Shown here: piece by piece, positions 51,037 to 59,779 of the stretch | Numbering within the stretch: the stretch's first letter is position 1 | Layout of the letters: every line of letters begins with the position of its first letter | Origin: an uncultured Eubacterium sp. | GTDB lineage: Bacteria > Bacillota_A > Clostridia > Lachnospirales > Lachnospiraceae | Reading direction: 5' to 3' | Assembly (NCBI GenBank): GCA_910589045.1 | Contig: CAJUSH010000012.1 | Coordinates: forward strand, 1-63,413 | DNA length: 63,413 nucleotides | Notes under the pieces: model-generated | What the model saw: the letters and a program-made list of their open reading frames with translations, nothing else | Database searches by the model: none | Told to the model about the DNA's origin: nothing | Position numbers and translations under genes: made by a program

Positions 51037-51562
51037 TCAGCCTCATGATCCTGTCCCGTTTTTCCTTCCACACGTCCTTTTCAAGCCGGGCAAACCGGAC
51101 CCTCATCCCATCAACAATTTTTTCTTCCGCTTCATACACATATCCGAATTTTTTGTGATAGCTGATAACCGGCCTGTTTTCGACAAGCGTGTATCCGTGT
51201 AAAAATTCCAGCCCGACCACATCAAAGGCAAAGTCAATAACGCAAAGCTCTGCTTCCATGTTTTGAATGGAATTGCCGTATGAAATCAGACTCCCAACCT
51301 CGCCGCTGCCGTCTGCGATATTGCATAAACGGACGGCCCCCAAAGATTTGTGCTCCTTATCACAGATCATAAAAAAATAGTCTCCGTCTCTTTCCCGCTG
51401 TTTTAAAATCCATTCCTCCTCGGCTTTTACCGACAGCGAAACCGGATGAAGATATCGCGAGAGCTTCTCATCATTCCTTATTTCCACCAGAAATTTTGCA
51501 TCGGACGTTTCAACCGGACGCAGATACATAGCCTTTCCGCGGATTCCCTGTTCATAAACCAT
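51020..51562 (-). CDS. GNAT acyltransferase (RimJ/RimL-like)
   Basis: A 180-residue GNAT protein: MYLRPVETSDAKFLVEIRNDEKLSRYLHP, YFFMICDKEHKSLGAVRL and the C-terminal VENRPVISYHKKFGYVYE. It resembles acetyltransferases that act on amino sugars in flagellin and capsule pathways as much as ribosomal-protein acetyltransferases. In this cluster it is one of two candidates to put an acyl group on the 3-amino sugar. It overlaps the carboxyltransferase start by 17 bp and follows an ACP gene after 7 bp. Confidence 0.75.
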   Translation of the reverse strand: MVYEQGIRGKAMYLRPVETSDAKFLVEIRNDEKLSRYLHPVSLSVKAEEEWILKQRERDGDYFFMICDKEHKSLGAVRLCNIADGSGEVGSLISYGNSIQNMEAELCVIDFAFDVVGLEFLHGYTLVENRPVISYHKKFGYVYEAEEKIVDGMRVRFARLEKDVWKEKRDRIMRLIEYVG

Positions 51563-51569
51563 CCCGCGA

Positions 51570-51788
51570 TCACCCCATAATATTCATAATATCCCGGACC
51601 GAACGCATAGCCTTCACGTCATTGCCGGTAATTCTCCTGCCGCATTCCTCATCAATCATCACGATCAAAGCCAGGGCTGTCATCGAATCCCAGTTCTCCA
51701 CATCCTCCAGCTGCATCTCAGGGCTGATCGTCCCCGCATCGACCTCCAGCAAATCTTCAATCAATTCTATCTTTCTCTCCTCTGTCAT
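51570..51788 (-). CDS. Acyl carrier protein 1
   Basis: A 72-residue acidic carrier protein. The phosphopantetheine serine is in VENWDSMTALALIV (DSM instead of the common DSL). IELIEDLLEVDAGTI and ITGNDVKAMRSVRDIMNIM form helices 1 and 4. The start follows AAAGGAGGGCATT. It is embedded between a ketoreductase-like SDR and a GNAT gene and differs from ACP 2 (54125), so each may carry a different intermediate. Confidence 0.88.
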   Translation of the reverse strand: MTEERKIELIEDLLEVDAGTISPEMQLEDVENWDSMTALALIVMIDEECGRRITGNDVKAMRSVRDIMNIMG

Positions 51789-51800
51789 AATGCCCTCCTT

Positions 51801-52559
51801 TCAGGCCATATAGCCTCCGTCTACCATCATAATTGTCCCCGTCACATATTTTGAAGCATCGCTCAGCAAATACAGCGCCGCATCCGCGATATACTCCGGT
51901 TTCCCGATCCCAAGAAGCTGATTGCTGTCCGCAAAGGCTTTTACCTCTTCCTCGCCCAGGCGCCCGTTGATGGACTCAAAGATTCCTGTCCCACCAATAT
52001 AGCCCGTGGCGATCGCATTAACACGTATTCCCCTTCCCGCAAGCTCAACCGCGGCACATCGCACGGCACTGTTCATCGCACCCTTTGACGCACTGTAGGC
52101 AAATAATCCTTTATCCCCCTGCAGTCCGCTAACAGACGACATACCGACAAAGCTCGCGCCCGCATTAGAATGCTTCGCATTTGAAAGAACCCGCAGGGTT
52201 TCCGCAAATGAAAAATAATTTACACACATAACCTTTTGACTGTATGCGGGCTTTGTCATTTTAATCGGGACATGCTCCGCCATCCCCGCACAGAACATCA
52301 TACCGTCAAATTTCCCGGATTCACCCACAATCTGCCGGATCAGACCTTCAATCTGATCTAACTGCGATAAGTCAAAGGGATAAGCCCGGCTGTCCGTTCC
52401 GTCCAGTTCTTCTAACAGACTCTGCAGCAGCTCCCCGCGCCTTGCGACCGCGCTGATGCGGGCGCCCGCCTGGTTCAGGCGCTTTGCGGTCTCTCTCCCG
52501 ATCCCGCTGGATGCCCCGGTAACTAAAATATGTCTGCCCGCAAGTGTAAAATCAGCCAT
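51801..52559 (-). CDS. SDR oxidoreductase, FabG-like
   Basis: A 252-residue classical short-chain dehydrogenase. LVTGASSGIGRETAKRL binds NAD(P). The catalytic Ser is in VGMSSVSGLQG, and Tyr and Lys are in FAYSASKGAMNS. The end has KYVTGTIMMVDGGYMA. Likely role: reduction of a 3-ketoacyl-ACP to the 3-hydroxy form. The start at 52559 follows GGAGGAATAGACGG. The longer frame to 52634 overlaps the VOC gene. Confidence 0.87.
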   Translation of the reverse strand: MADFTLAGRHILVTGASSGIGRETAKRLNQAGARISAVARRGELLQSLLEELDGTDSRAYPFDLSQLDQIEGLIRQIVGESGKFDGMMFCAGMAEHVPIKMTKPAYSQKVMCVNYFSFAETLRVLSNAKHSNAGASFVGMSSVSGLQGDKGLFAYSASKGAMNSAVRCAAVELAGRGIRVNAIATGYIGGTGIFESINGRLGEEEVKAFADSNQLLGIGKPEYIADAALYLLSDASKYVTGTIMMVDGGYMA

Positions 52560-52563
52560 CCGT

Positions 52564-52986
52564 CTATTCCTCCACCAACTCGATAATGCCCATTTTTCGA
52601 TGAAACATAAAAACAGCCCGTTTTCCTTTTGCACATGCCGATGCCCGCGGCTGGCTGATCATCAGAAATTTTTTCTGCTCCAGAAGCTTTATCTGCGCCT
52701 CCAAATCTGACACAAAATATGCCAGGTGGTACATCTTGTAAGGCTTTTTTTCGATATAGCTGTCAATGGGGGATTCTTTCCCCTTTTCCAGCGGCTCCAG
52801 CAATTCTATCCGCTGGGACCCCTGGCTCATCATCAGTACCCGGACCCCATAGTCCTCCTCTGCAAGCACCTCCTCCATTTCACTGCAAAAGCCCAGCAGC
52901 TCATAGAGCTTTCTCGCCTCCCCGATATCCGGTACTGCAATCCCGATATGTGAAATACCTGTAATACGGCTGTTATTTTCTTCCAT
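52564..52986 (-). CDS. VOC-family protein (methylmalonyl-CoA epimerase-like)
   Basis: A 140-residue vicinal-oxygen-chelate fold protein: ISHIGIAVPDIGEARKLYELLGF, SQGSQRIELLEPL, and MYHLAYFVSDLEAQIKLLEQKKF. The His and Glu ligands are placed as in methylmalonyl-CoA epimerase. Beside a PccB-like carboxyltransferase this suggests handling of a methylmalonyl-type unit. It could equally be an isomerase of another alpha-branched acyl thioester. Confidence 0.75.
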   Translation of the reverse strand: MEENNSRITGISHIGIAVPDIGEARKLYELLGFCSEMEEVLAEEDYGVRVLMMSQGSQRIELLEPLEKGKESPIDSYIEKKPYKMYHLAYFVSDLEAQIKLLEQKKFLMISQPRASACAKGKRAVFMFHRKMGIIELVEE

Positions 52987-53002
52987 GCGTTTTTCCCCTC
53001 CC

Positions 53003-53719
53003 TCATAATGCTTCTACCGCGATGTTCTGCCCGGTAATCCTGCAGCCCCCGAAAAGCAGCAGGTCAAATACATCCAGCAGCTCCTTCACCTCTATATTTT
53101 TTCCGGATGCTCTCTCTTTGGCGTTTTTCTCCCTGACAAACCCCGGAAGCTCATCCAGAAATCTGGTTTCCATCATGCCCGGCGAAACTCCGTTAATCAT
53201 GATGCCCTTTTTCCCATATTCCGCAGACAGCGTCTTTACCAGCCCTAACAGCGCATACTTAATCATCGTATAATGCGCCGTACAGGCGGGCGGAGAATTG
53301 CATGTACAATCCGACAGCATAAACACGATTCTCCCGTCCCCCGCTTTTATCATTCCCGGAATGAGCCTTTGCAACAGCAGGACCGCAGAACGGACCGATA
53401 TCGACAGATTCCTTTCATATACTTCCCATTCCGTGCTGTGAAAATGGGAAAGCGTATATTTGTCAGCCGGAAAATGGACGATGTGGTTTGGAATCTGCCT
53501 GCTCTCAAATATGATGCGCGCCATAGCTTCAACGTCCTGCCGCTTTAAAAAGTCAGCCTGTACAAGCCTTATTTTTTCCGGGGAAGCCTGATAAAGCTCC
53601 ATCAGTGCATCATTCATTTGGCGATAATGCGCCCATACAAGATCATACCGGCACACAATATGCCGAAGCAGCGCTGTCCCGGAATCGGAAGAGGCCCCTG
53701 TCACCAATAATATTTTCAT
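53003..53719 (-). CDS. SDR oxidoreductase, divergent
   Basis: A 238-residue short-chain dehydrogenase with modified nucleotide loop KILLVTGASSDSGTALLRHI. The catalytic Tyr-Lys is in HYTMIKYALLGLVKTLSAEYGKKGIMINGVSPGM. The serine position appears as VFMLSDCT. The start at 53719 follows GGAGTGCTTGC and overlaps the MaoC stop by 4 bp. Probably the second reductase of the acyl pathway. Its difference from the SDR at 51801 implies a different substrate. Confidence 0.83.
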   Translation of the reverse strand: MKILLVTGASSDSGTALLRHIVCRYDLVWAHYRQMNDALMELYQASPEKIRLVQADFLKRQDVEAMARIIFESRQIPNHIVHFPADKYTLSHFHSTEWEVYERNLSISVRSAVLLLQRLIPGMIKAGDGRIVFMLSDCTCNSPPACTAHYTMIKYALLGLVKTLSAEYGKKGIMINGVSPGMMETRFLDELPGFVREKNAKERASGKNIEVKELLDVFDLLLFGGCRITGQNIAVEAL

Positions 53720-54132
53720 GCAAGCACTCCTACATTCATTTTTCCGCGGCACACCTTATGCCCGTCCGCGTTCAGGATAAACATCTTCACGGTGATCAGG
53801 CGGTATTTATCATTCTTTTCCACCACTTCCCCACACACCTTTAACGTTTCCCCCGCATAAACCGGCTTTACAAAGGCCGCCTCCACATTCTCAAGCAGAC
53901 TGTATTTTCCGGGAAGATACATGCCTGCCATTGTGGAAAAAAGGGCGGCGCTCAGCATCCCGTATACAATCCGGTCTTTGAAGCCTCTGCTCCTTGCATA
54001 GGCTTCATCGCAATGCATTGGATTTTCATCACCGGAAAGCAATTGGAACGACTTCATTTTTTCTTCCGTCATATGAAAGGAAAATTCCTCCCGCAGGCCG
54101 ACCGAAATCTCTTCATACCGATATTCATTCAC
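53716..54132 (-). CDS. MaoC-like (R)-hydratase/dehydratase
   Basis: A 138-residue hot-dog-fold protein with the hydratase-2 motif LSGDENPMHCDEAYARSRGF, including the catalytic Asp and His. IVYGMLSAALFSTMAGMYLPG follows. It would interconvert 3-hydroxyacyl- and 2-enoyl-thioesters on the carrier protein. No enoyl reductase is visible, so the product may remain hydroxylated or unsaturated. It overlaps ACP 2 by 8 bp. Confidence 0.87.
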   Translation of the reverse strand: MNEYRYEEISVGLREEFSFHMTEEKMKSFQLLSGDENPMHCDEAYARSRGFKDRIVYGMLSAALFSTMAGMYLPGKYSLLENVEAAFVKPVYAGETLKVCGEVVEKNDKYRLITVKMFILNADGHKVCRGKMNVGVLA

Positions 54133-54373
54133 GCTTTGTTTCCCTCAAAATCAAATCAACCATTCCCCCGACATTTTCCAGACCTAACACATCGTCCAGG
54201 CTGAACTGCACACCATATTTTTTCTCTATTGCAGTGATCAGCGTAATCTGCATCAGGGAATCCCAATCCTCAATGTCCTTTGCACTCGTCTGTTCGGATA
54301 TTTCAAGCGCACTGTCCATAAACGCATCTCTGAATATCCCGTTGAGCTGAATCATGATCTGTTTCCTGTCCAT
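54125..54373 (-). CDS. Acyl carrier protein 2
   Basis: An 82-residue carrier protein with the attachment serine in EDWDSLMQITLITAIEKKYGV. Helix 3 is FSLDDVLGLENVGGMVDLIL. It overlaps the 3' end of the FkbH-like gene by 22 bp, so it is probably FkbH's own carrier. Confidence 0.9.
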   Translation of the reverse strand: MDRKQIMIQLNGIFRDAFMDSALEISEQTSAKDIEDWDSLMQITLITAIEKKYGVQFSLDDVLGLENVGGMVDLILRETKRE

Positions 54374-56124
54374 TCGCTGTCCCCCTGTTCTTTCCTGCTG
54401 ATATAGTTTTCGATCTGCTCATACTGCTCCACCGGCAGTCTCCACAGCCCCTTTACGTCCGGACAAAATCCAAGCGTTTTATATAGATCCCTGACCATCT
54501 GATTTTTTGGTGTTTCGATATATTCTCCAACCAGACAGGTTATTTTTTCTTTCCCTGCAAGATCTGCCAGGTAATTGATAATAAAGCTTTCCAATCCCCT
54601 CTTCAAAACCCTGCAGCTCATCAGCCAGGTATCAATAAACAGTTCATCCGCGGCGCTTCTCTTTAAAATAATGACGCTTACCAATCCGTAATCACCAAAT
54701 TTATCTTTCAGCGTTACGTACAATCCGATCTGCTCCGGGTCTTTTATGATATTCTCGATCTCTTTTTCCGAATAGCGGACGGTCCGCAGATTAAACTGGT
54801 TCGAACGGTTGCAAAGCTGCGAGATCCTCGGAACCTGAAACTCATCAAACAATCTGATATCCGCTGTCATTTGAAGGCTTTCCAGATACGCTTCATAAGA
54901 GCCCGCCGAATCCCTCAGATTTTTCCTTTTTTCTTCCGTCTGGTACTGCTTTGTCCGTTCTGCGTCCTCCCCGGAATATGCAGTCGTCTCAAAAAGATTC
55001 AAAGATTTCAGATAAGACAGATAATCTGCCGGGTCAGCCGGCAATTCCGGAACGGTTACCTCCGGAAGCATCGTCCTGACCAGCTCCCTCTCAAACGGAT
55101 TGTCATCAAGAAAGACCATGCTGTCCATACCGATATTTAATGACCGCTGAATTTCTTTTATGTTTTCTGCTTTGTCATTCCAGTTCGCAACAAATACCGC
55201 AAAATCATCCAGGCGCAAAATCATTTCCGGGTGCTCCAAAAAGGGTGCTTTTGCAGCCGACTCATCATTTTTGCTGCACACGGCTAACAGGATTCCCCTC
55301 CTTTTTAGCTCCCTGAGCCAGATCTGAAAATCCGTAAAAGCATGTCCCTTTCCCAGATTCCCGATTTCAATGCCCCTGATGCCGGCCTCCGAAACGATAC
55401 CTCCCCACAGCGTATTGTCCAGATCAAGAATGACGCACTTCTTATTTCTTCCCGCAATACTTTTTATGATATCCACAACAGCTTTCGCAAACAGCGGCAG
55501 ATATTCCGTTGAAATCACCAGTTTTCCCATATAATACATTTTGCTGTCAAAGAGAAGCCTTCTGCCGTATTCTCTCTGCAGTCCCGCAAAATCGACGAGA
55601 AAAATATCCTTGCGCTTTTCTGCACCGCACATAATCAGGTAATTGAGCTTTCTGGTCTGGTAAATAAAGGATTGCTCCAGTCTGGAGCCATAGGAGCCAT
55701 AAACGCCATCGTCCGCTTCCATAATCGTATTCTGTAAAACAATACCTCCGGACAGCTGCTCGATCCGGTCCCACCAGCCGGAAATTTTGTCAAACAGGTC
55801 ATCCGCAAAGTTCGCGCCTGCGCTCCCGTTTGTAAAGTCCTCGTACAGCCTCTCCGAGGAGAGAAACAGAAAAAATGCATCCGGATGAAACTGATAGGCT
55901 TCCGAATGACTGTTGCGCAGCTGTTCCTCAATCTGGTCGTAATCCGCGTCAAACACGTTCAGACGAAGCTGTTCATATGCGCCGTATCCCCGGATGGCAT
56001 CCGCCATATGCTGGGTTGATACATTCCCCATCAGTGCAAGACGGTATTCCTTTTTCTCCGGCATCCCCTGCCTGCTCAGCTTCCTAAGCTCCAGAAAGGA
56101 CGGGAGCATCTGTTCACGCCCCAT
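54352..56124 (-). CDS. FkbH-like HAD-IIIC protein
   Basis: A 590-residue protein. An N-terminal GDSL-like/BF1531-type region (1-220, RLALMGNVSTQHMADAIRGYG) is followed by a HAD domain with CVILDLDNTLWGGIV (nucleophile Asp), LLAVCSKNDESAAKA and MVFLDDNPFERELV. The last 200 residues are GNAT-like (LYVTLKDKFGDYGLVSVIILKR). FkbH proteins load a glyceryl unit from 1,3-bisphosphoglycerate onto an ACP and dephosphorylate it, for example in tetronate and methoxymalonyl pathways. In glycan loci the acyl product is usually unknown. Its start follows the KAS stop directly (TAGATG), with AGGTGATAT as ribosome site. Confidence 0.85.
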   Translation of the reverse strand: MGREQMLPSFLELRKLSRQGMPEKKEYRLALMGNVSTQHMADAIRGYGAYEQLRLNVFDADYDQIEEQLRNSHSEAYQFHPDAFFLFLSSERLYEDFTNGSAGANFADDLFDKISGWWDRIEQLSGGIVLQNTIMEADDGVYGSYGSRLEQSFIYQTRKLNYLIMCGAEKRKDIFLVDFAGLQREYGRRLLFDSKMYYMGKLVISTEYLPLFAKAVVDIIKSIAGRNKKCVILDLDNTLWGGIVSEAGIRGIEIGNLGKGHAFTDFQIWLRELKRRGILLAVCSKNDESAAKAPFLEHPEMILRLDDFAVFVANWNDKAENIKEIQRSLNIGMDSMVFLDDNPFERELVRTMLPEVTVPELPADPADYLSYLKSLNLFETTAYSGEDAERTKQYQTEEKRKNLRDSAGSYEAYLESLQMTADIRLFDEFQVPRISQLCNRSNQFNLRTVRYSEKEIENIIKDPEQIGLYVTLKDKFGDYGLVSVIILKRSAADELFIDTWLMSCRVLKRGLESFIINYLADLAGKEKITCLVGEYIETPKNQMVRDLYKTLGFCPDVKGLWRLPVEQYEQIENYISRKEQGDSEWTGNRS

Positions 56125-57198
56125 CTATATCACCTGCTTATCCGTAAAATATTCATCGCTGTATATGAGCGGCAGAATGCGGGCCGCATCGATCTGTGCG
56201 TCCACCAGCCCCATCGATAGCCCCACACCGAATCCACTCATAAGCAGTCTTAAAATCCCCTCCTTTTTTTGCGCGTACTCGTTCACAATCGTAATCGGTA
56301 TGCAGGAGCCAACCGTATTTCCAAACATCTGAATTGAGACGGGTACCTGATCCACTGGAAAGCTGACCCGTTTGGCAAATGTTTTCATAATCAGTTCATT
56401 TGCCTGGTGCAAAACAAGCGCATCAAAATCCTTTGCACTCTTCCCCGCATGTGCCAAATATTCCTTCACAAAACTAGCAGCATCCGATGTGGAAAAAAAG
56501 AAAATATTCGCACCGTCCATATAAAAATCATAAGGACCCCGTATATTCCCGTCATCCGCTGTAATTCTTTCCTTATTCGCATCCGGCCACCGGCTTCCCC
56601 CGGCCGGGATAATAGCCAGATTGTATTTTTCTCCGTCACTCCGGCACGAGGTGACGATTTTCGATGCATGCTCCTTCTTCCCGAGCAGCAGCGCTCCCCC
56701 TGCATCTCCCAGCAGCATACAGATCGACCGGTCCTCCGGGGAGAGCTTTTTTGTCATCGTATCGCCAAAGAGCAGCAGTCCTTTTTTTATATTCGAGCAG
56801 CTCATAATTGCCATCAGCGTATTAAAACCGCCCACAAAGCCAGAGCACCCAAGATTGATATCAAAGCAGATACTCTCCGTACAAATCCCCAAACGATGCT
56901 GCAGCACAAAGGCCGTGGACGGCGTTATATAATCCGGAGTCTCCGTCACAAAAAGCAAAGCCCCGATTTCACTCCTGTCGGTATTTTTTAATAATTGTTC
57001 AGCCGCAAGATAAGCCAAATCAGAGGCTGTCTGTTTTTGAACTGCATGATGCGTTTTCTTCACGCCCGTCATTTTTATAAATTTTTCTACTTTATCCTGT
57101 CCGAACTGATCCGCATACGCCGTTGTCTGAACTTCCTGCTCCGGAACGCAGCACGCGAGACCTTCGATCTCGATATTTGAATATTCTGATAAAATCAT
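56125..57198 (-). CDS. 3-oxoacyl-ACP synthase III-like (KAS III)
   Basis: A 357-residue thiolase-fold condensing enzyme with a full triad: Cys in INLGCSGFVGGFN, His in LVLHQANELIMKTF and Asn in MFGNTVGSC. The N-terminal EGLACCVPEQEVQTTAYADQ and GVKKTHHA match FabH. It would condense a starter acyl-CoA with malonyl-ACP. Being embedded with dedicated ACPs and a malonyltransferase, it is a pathway enzyme rather than the housekeeping FabH. The GNTVGSC motif replaces the common GNTSAAS. It overlaps the MBL gene by 4 bp. Confidence 0.88.
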   Translation of the reverse strand: MILSEYSNIEIEGLACCVPEQEVQTTAYADQFGQDKVEKFIKMTGVKKTHHAVQKQTASDLAYLAAEQLLKNTDRSEIGALLFVTETPDYITPSTAFVLQHRLGICTESICFDINLGCSGFVGGFNTLMAIMSCSNIKKGLLLFGDTMTKKLSPEDRSICMLLGDAGGALLLGKKEHASKIVTSCRSDGEKYNLAIIPAGGSRWPDANKERITADDGNIRGPYDFYMDGANIFFFSTSDAASFVKEYLAHAGKSAKDFDALVLHQANELIMKTFAKRVSFPVDQVPVSIQMFGNTVGSCIPITIVNEYAQKKEGILRLLMSGFGVGLSMGLVDAQIDAARILPLIYSDEYFTDKQVI

Positions 57199-57848
57199 TG
57201 CTTCCTTCCTCCCACATAATCTCCCAGCCTAAACACATCATAATGCCCCGGATACACGGTCAGATTTTTGTCCAGTGACAGGAGCCACGGCATACTGATC
57301 TCCTCCAGATCCTTTTTATTTCCTCCCAAAATGGTACAGTTTGTATCTCTGTCCGCAAATAACGTATCCCCTGAAAATAAAACCTTCTGATCAACCAGCA
57401 TGCAGATGCTGCCTCTGGAATGTCCGGGCGTCTCCTTCAGCAAAATGTCATGCCCGTTCCATTCAAAATGCATCTCATTTTTAAAAAGCCTGTCCGCATA
57501 TCCGCTGTACTCATCCACATCAGGAATCACATCGTCCGCCAGCCGCTTTTGCAGCATACAAAACAAATCATAATATCTTGACTGATTGATTTTGGGGCTT
57601 GCAAGCCCTTCATTGCATGCCTCCGAGGCAATGACCGGAACTGACAGGCTGTGCATCCAGTCCAGGCCGGAAACATGGTCGTAGTGCTCATGTGTAAGAA
57701 TACAGCAGGAAATATTCGCCCCTGCTATTTGAAGAAAACGCTTGATCGCATCCATCTCACACGGGTCAACTACTATCGCATCGCTTCCTTCCGTCATAAC
57801 ATAACAATAGGAGCGCATATACGGCGTCATGTATTGCTCTATTTTCAT
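57195..57848 (-). CDS. Metallo-beta-lactamase-fold hydrolase
   Basis: A 217-residue MBL protein with the metal motif ILTHEHYDHVSGL, then GHSRGSICMLVDQKVLFSGDTLF and the last His in VYPGHYDVF. The closest functional type is the small glyoxalase II-like thioesterase. In this setting it may release or edit acyl thioesters from the carrier proteins (inference). The start at 57848 overlaps the FabD stop by 4 bp. Confidence 0.82.
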   Translation of the reverse strand: MKIEQYMTPYMRSYCYVMTEGSDAIVVDPCEMDAIKRFLQIAGANISCCILTHEHYDHVSGLDWMHSLSVPVIASEACNEGLASPKINQSRYYDLFCMLQKRLADDVIPDVDEYSGYADRLFKNEMHFEWNGHDILLKETPGHSRGSICMLVDQKVLFSGDTLFADRDTNCTILGGNKKDLEEISMPWLLSLDKNLTVYPGHYDVFRLGDYVGGRKQ

Positions 57849-58771
57849 ACAAGGTCCTCTGGCTTCCAAATAGAAATAACCTGCATGCTCTTTGTCATTC
57901 GTGCCGCCAGCTTCAGGGACGTATCCGCCGATATTTCGTAGCATAACGAAACACCCTGACGAGCTAAATATTTCAGGGAATGCTGCCAGCGCACCGGGCT
58001 GTACAATTGCCTGACCAGCAGTTCCTTAATCACGCTGCGGTCCGTTACGGGACAAGCCTCTACATTGGAAATATAGGGCGTATGGATATCCAAAAATTCC
58101 ATATGCTCCATTTCCCGTTCCAGCCGCGCGGCAGCATCTTTCTGGATATTGCAGTGGGATGCCACGCTGATATTTAAGGGCTTTACAGAAATGGCCCCCT
58201 CCTCATCCAATTTCCGGCTCACGTAATCCAGCGCTTCCTTATACCCGCCGATTACAACCTGCCCGGGGCAATTATAGTTTGTGATCGCTACGCGCCCCTT
58301 TGTTTCCGCACAAATTTCCTCCACGAAGCGATCCGGTAAGCCGATGACCGCCGCCATCTGTGTTTTTCCGGCAGGCGCCGCCTCCTGCATAAATATCCCC
58401 CGCTTCTGTACCAGACAAAGCGCATCACAAAACCGCATGCCGCCCGCCGCAACTATGGCACTGTATTCTCCGCAGCTGAGTCCCGCAAGATAATCTGCTT
58501 TGACCCCTGTCTCTCTCATCGCCCTGAAAATAGCTGTCTGTGTCGTCAGAAGCGCCGGCTGCGTATACTTTGTCTGATCCAGCTCGTCAGAATCCGCAAA
58601 GCATAATTTTTTCATATCTATGTGCAGGATATCAGAGGCCTCCTCATAGGTATTCCGGGACACTTCATATTTCTCGGAAAACTCTTTTCCCATTCCTGCA
58701 AACTGCGCACCCTGACCGGGAAAAAGTACGGCAATCTTTTTATCCTTCTGATCTAATATTTGTTCCGTCAC
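57845..58771 (-). CDS. Malonyl-CoA:ACP transacylase (FabD-like)
   Basis: A 308-residue acyltransferase. It has IAVLFPGQGAQFAGMGKEF, the nucleophile Ser in LAGLSCGEYSAIVAAG (Leu for the usual His before Ser), QEAAPAGKTQMAAVIGL and the catalytic His in SVASHCNIQKDAA. The start is GTG at 58771 after AAGGAGGGAG. It would load malonyl or methylmalonyl units on the cluster's carrier proteins. First gene of the acyl set in transcription order. Confidence 0.88.
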   Translation of the reverse strand: MTEQILDQKDKKIAVLFPGQGAQFAGMGKEFSEKYEVSRNTYEEASDILHIDMKKLCFADSDELDQTKYTQPALLTTQTAIFRAMRETGVKADYLAGLSCGEYSAIVAAGGMRFCDALCLVQKRGIFMQEAAPAGKTQMAAVIGLPDRFVEEICAETKGRVAITNYNCPGQVVIGGYKEALDYVSRKLDEEGAISVKPLNISVASHCNIQKDAAARLEREMEHMEFLDIHTPYISNVEACPVTDRSVIKELLVRQLYSPVRWQHSLKYLARQGVSLCYEISADTSLKLAARMTKSMQVISIWKPEDLV

Positions 58772-58824
58772 ACAAAACTCCCTCCTTGGCAAATATCGAT
58801 TCCTGCATCGCATCAGCTGATTTT

Positions 58825-59757
58825 TTACAAATCAAAACACCGTAAAAACAACTCCGGCTGATAAAACAGCTCTATATTTTCCTCTATTTTGTCAATCTCC
58901 CACTCCCACCATTTCATTCGCAGGAACGCATCAATCATATCTTTTCTAAATCGATATTTAATTACCCTTGCCGGAACACCGCCCACAATCGCATAGGGAG
59001 CCACATCCTTTGTTACCACTGCCCCTGCCGCCAGCACGGCGCCATCACCGATTTTGACACCCGGCAGGATAATCACATTTGCTCCGATCCACACATCATT
59101 GCCGATCTCAACCGGACGGTTGTCCCGAATCTTACTGTTTTCAAATGATGCATTCTCATGATGTGTTCCGTATTTCTGGATATACGCCTTTCGCTGCTCC
59201 TTCTCGTTTTTCGAATAGAACAGCCTGTGGTCTAAGATCGGATGCGTCGTTACCATCTCCATCGGATGATTGTTCCATATTCTGGCAGTTGTATTGATCG
59301 AACAGAACCGGCCGACCTTCTCCGCAATCGGATATTCCGAGAGCAATTCCTCATAACCGTAGGTATATCTGCCTACAAGGCACCCCCTGTACAAAATATC
59401 ATCCTTGTTGTAACGCTCATTGTCACAGATATACAGATAATCCTCATCCGTAAAGCCTTTCTGCGCAAGTAAATCCTCTATTGCCTCATGCACGGCAAGC
59501 GTCGCGACAAGCACGTAATGCCGGGATACATCCAGCACATCAGGTGCTTCTACCCTGCAGCCGGAAAATTCTTTTATTTTTTTTGCATCCCTGTCTACAA
59601 AAAATAATTGGTCGTACCCCTGTTTCTCCAACAATTCCCTGACGATAGTACCGCCTTTTGCCGCACCCCAGATTGCAATCCTGCGGCCGCAGAAATACTG
59701 CATCACAGACGGGATCTTTTTTTCACATATAGCCTGAAAAACATCTAATAAAGCCAT
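58825..59757 (-). CDS. Hexapeptide acyltransferase with N-terminal Rossmann module
   Basis: A 310-residue two-domain protein. Residues about 25-125 are a small Rossmann-like module (RRIAIWGAAKGGTIVRELL ... QLFFVDRDAKKIKEF). The C-terminal half is a left-handed beta-helix acyltransferase of the maa/CatB type: DVWIGANVIILPGVKIGDGAVLAAGAVVTKDVAPYAIVGGVPARVI. The architecture resembles PglD/NeuD-type sugar N-acyltransferases, but the order and spacing suggest independent assembly. It is a candidate to attach the acyl group made by the cluster to the amino sugar. The start at 59757 follows CCGGAGAAAATGCA. Confidence 0.8.
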   Translation of the reverse strand: MALLDVFQAICEKKIPSVMQYFCGRRIAIWGAAKGGTIVRELLEKQGYDQLFFVDRDAKKIKEFSGCRVEAPDVLDVSRHYVLVATLAVHEAIEDLLAQKGFTDEDYLYICDNERYNKDDILYRGCLVGRYTYGYEELLSEYPIAEKVGRFCSINTTARIWNNHPMEMVTTHPILDHRLFYSKNEKEQRKAYIQKYGTHHENASFENSKIRDNRPVEIGNDVWIGANVIILPGVKIGDGAVLAAGAVVTKDVAPYAIVGGVPARVIKYRFRKDMIDAFLRMKWWEWEIDKIEENIELFYQPELFLRCFDL

Positions 59758-59779
59758 TGCATTTTCTCCGGATATTCCT

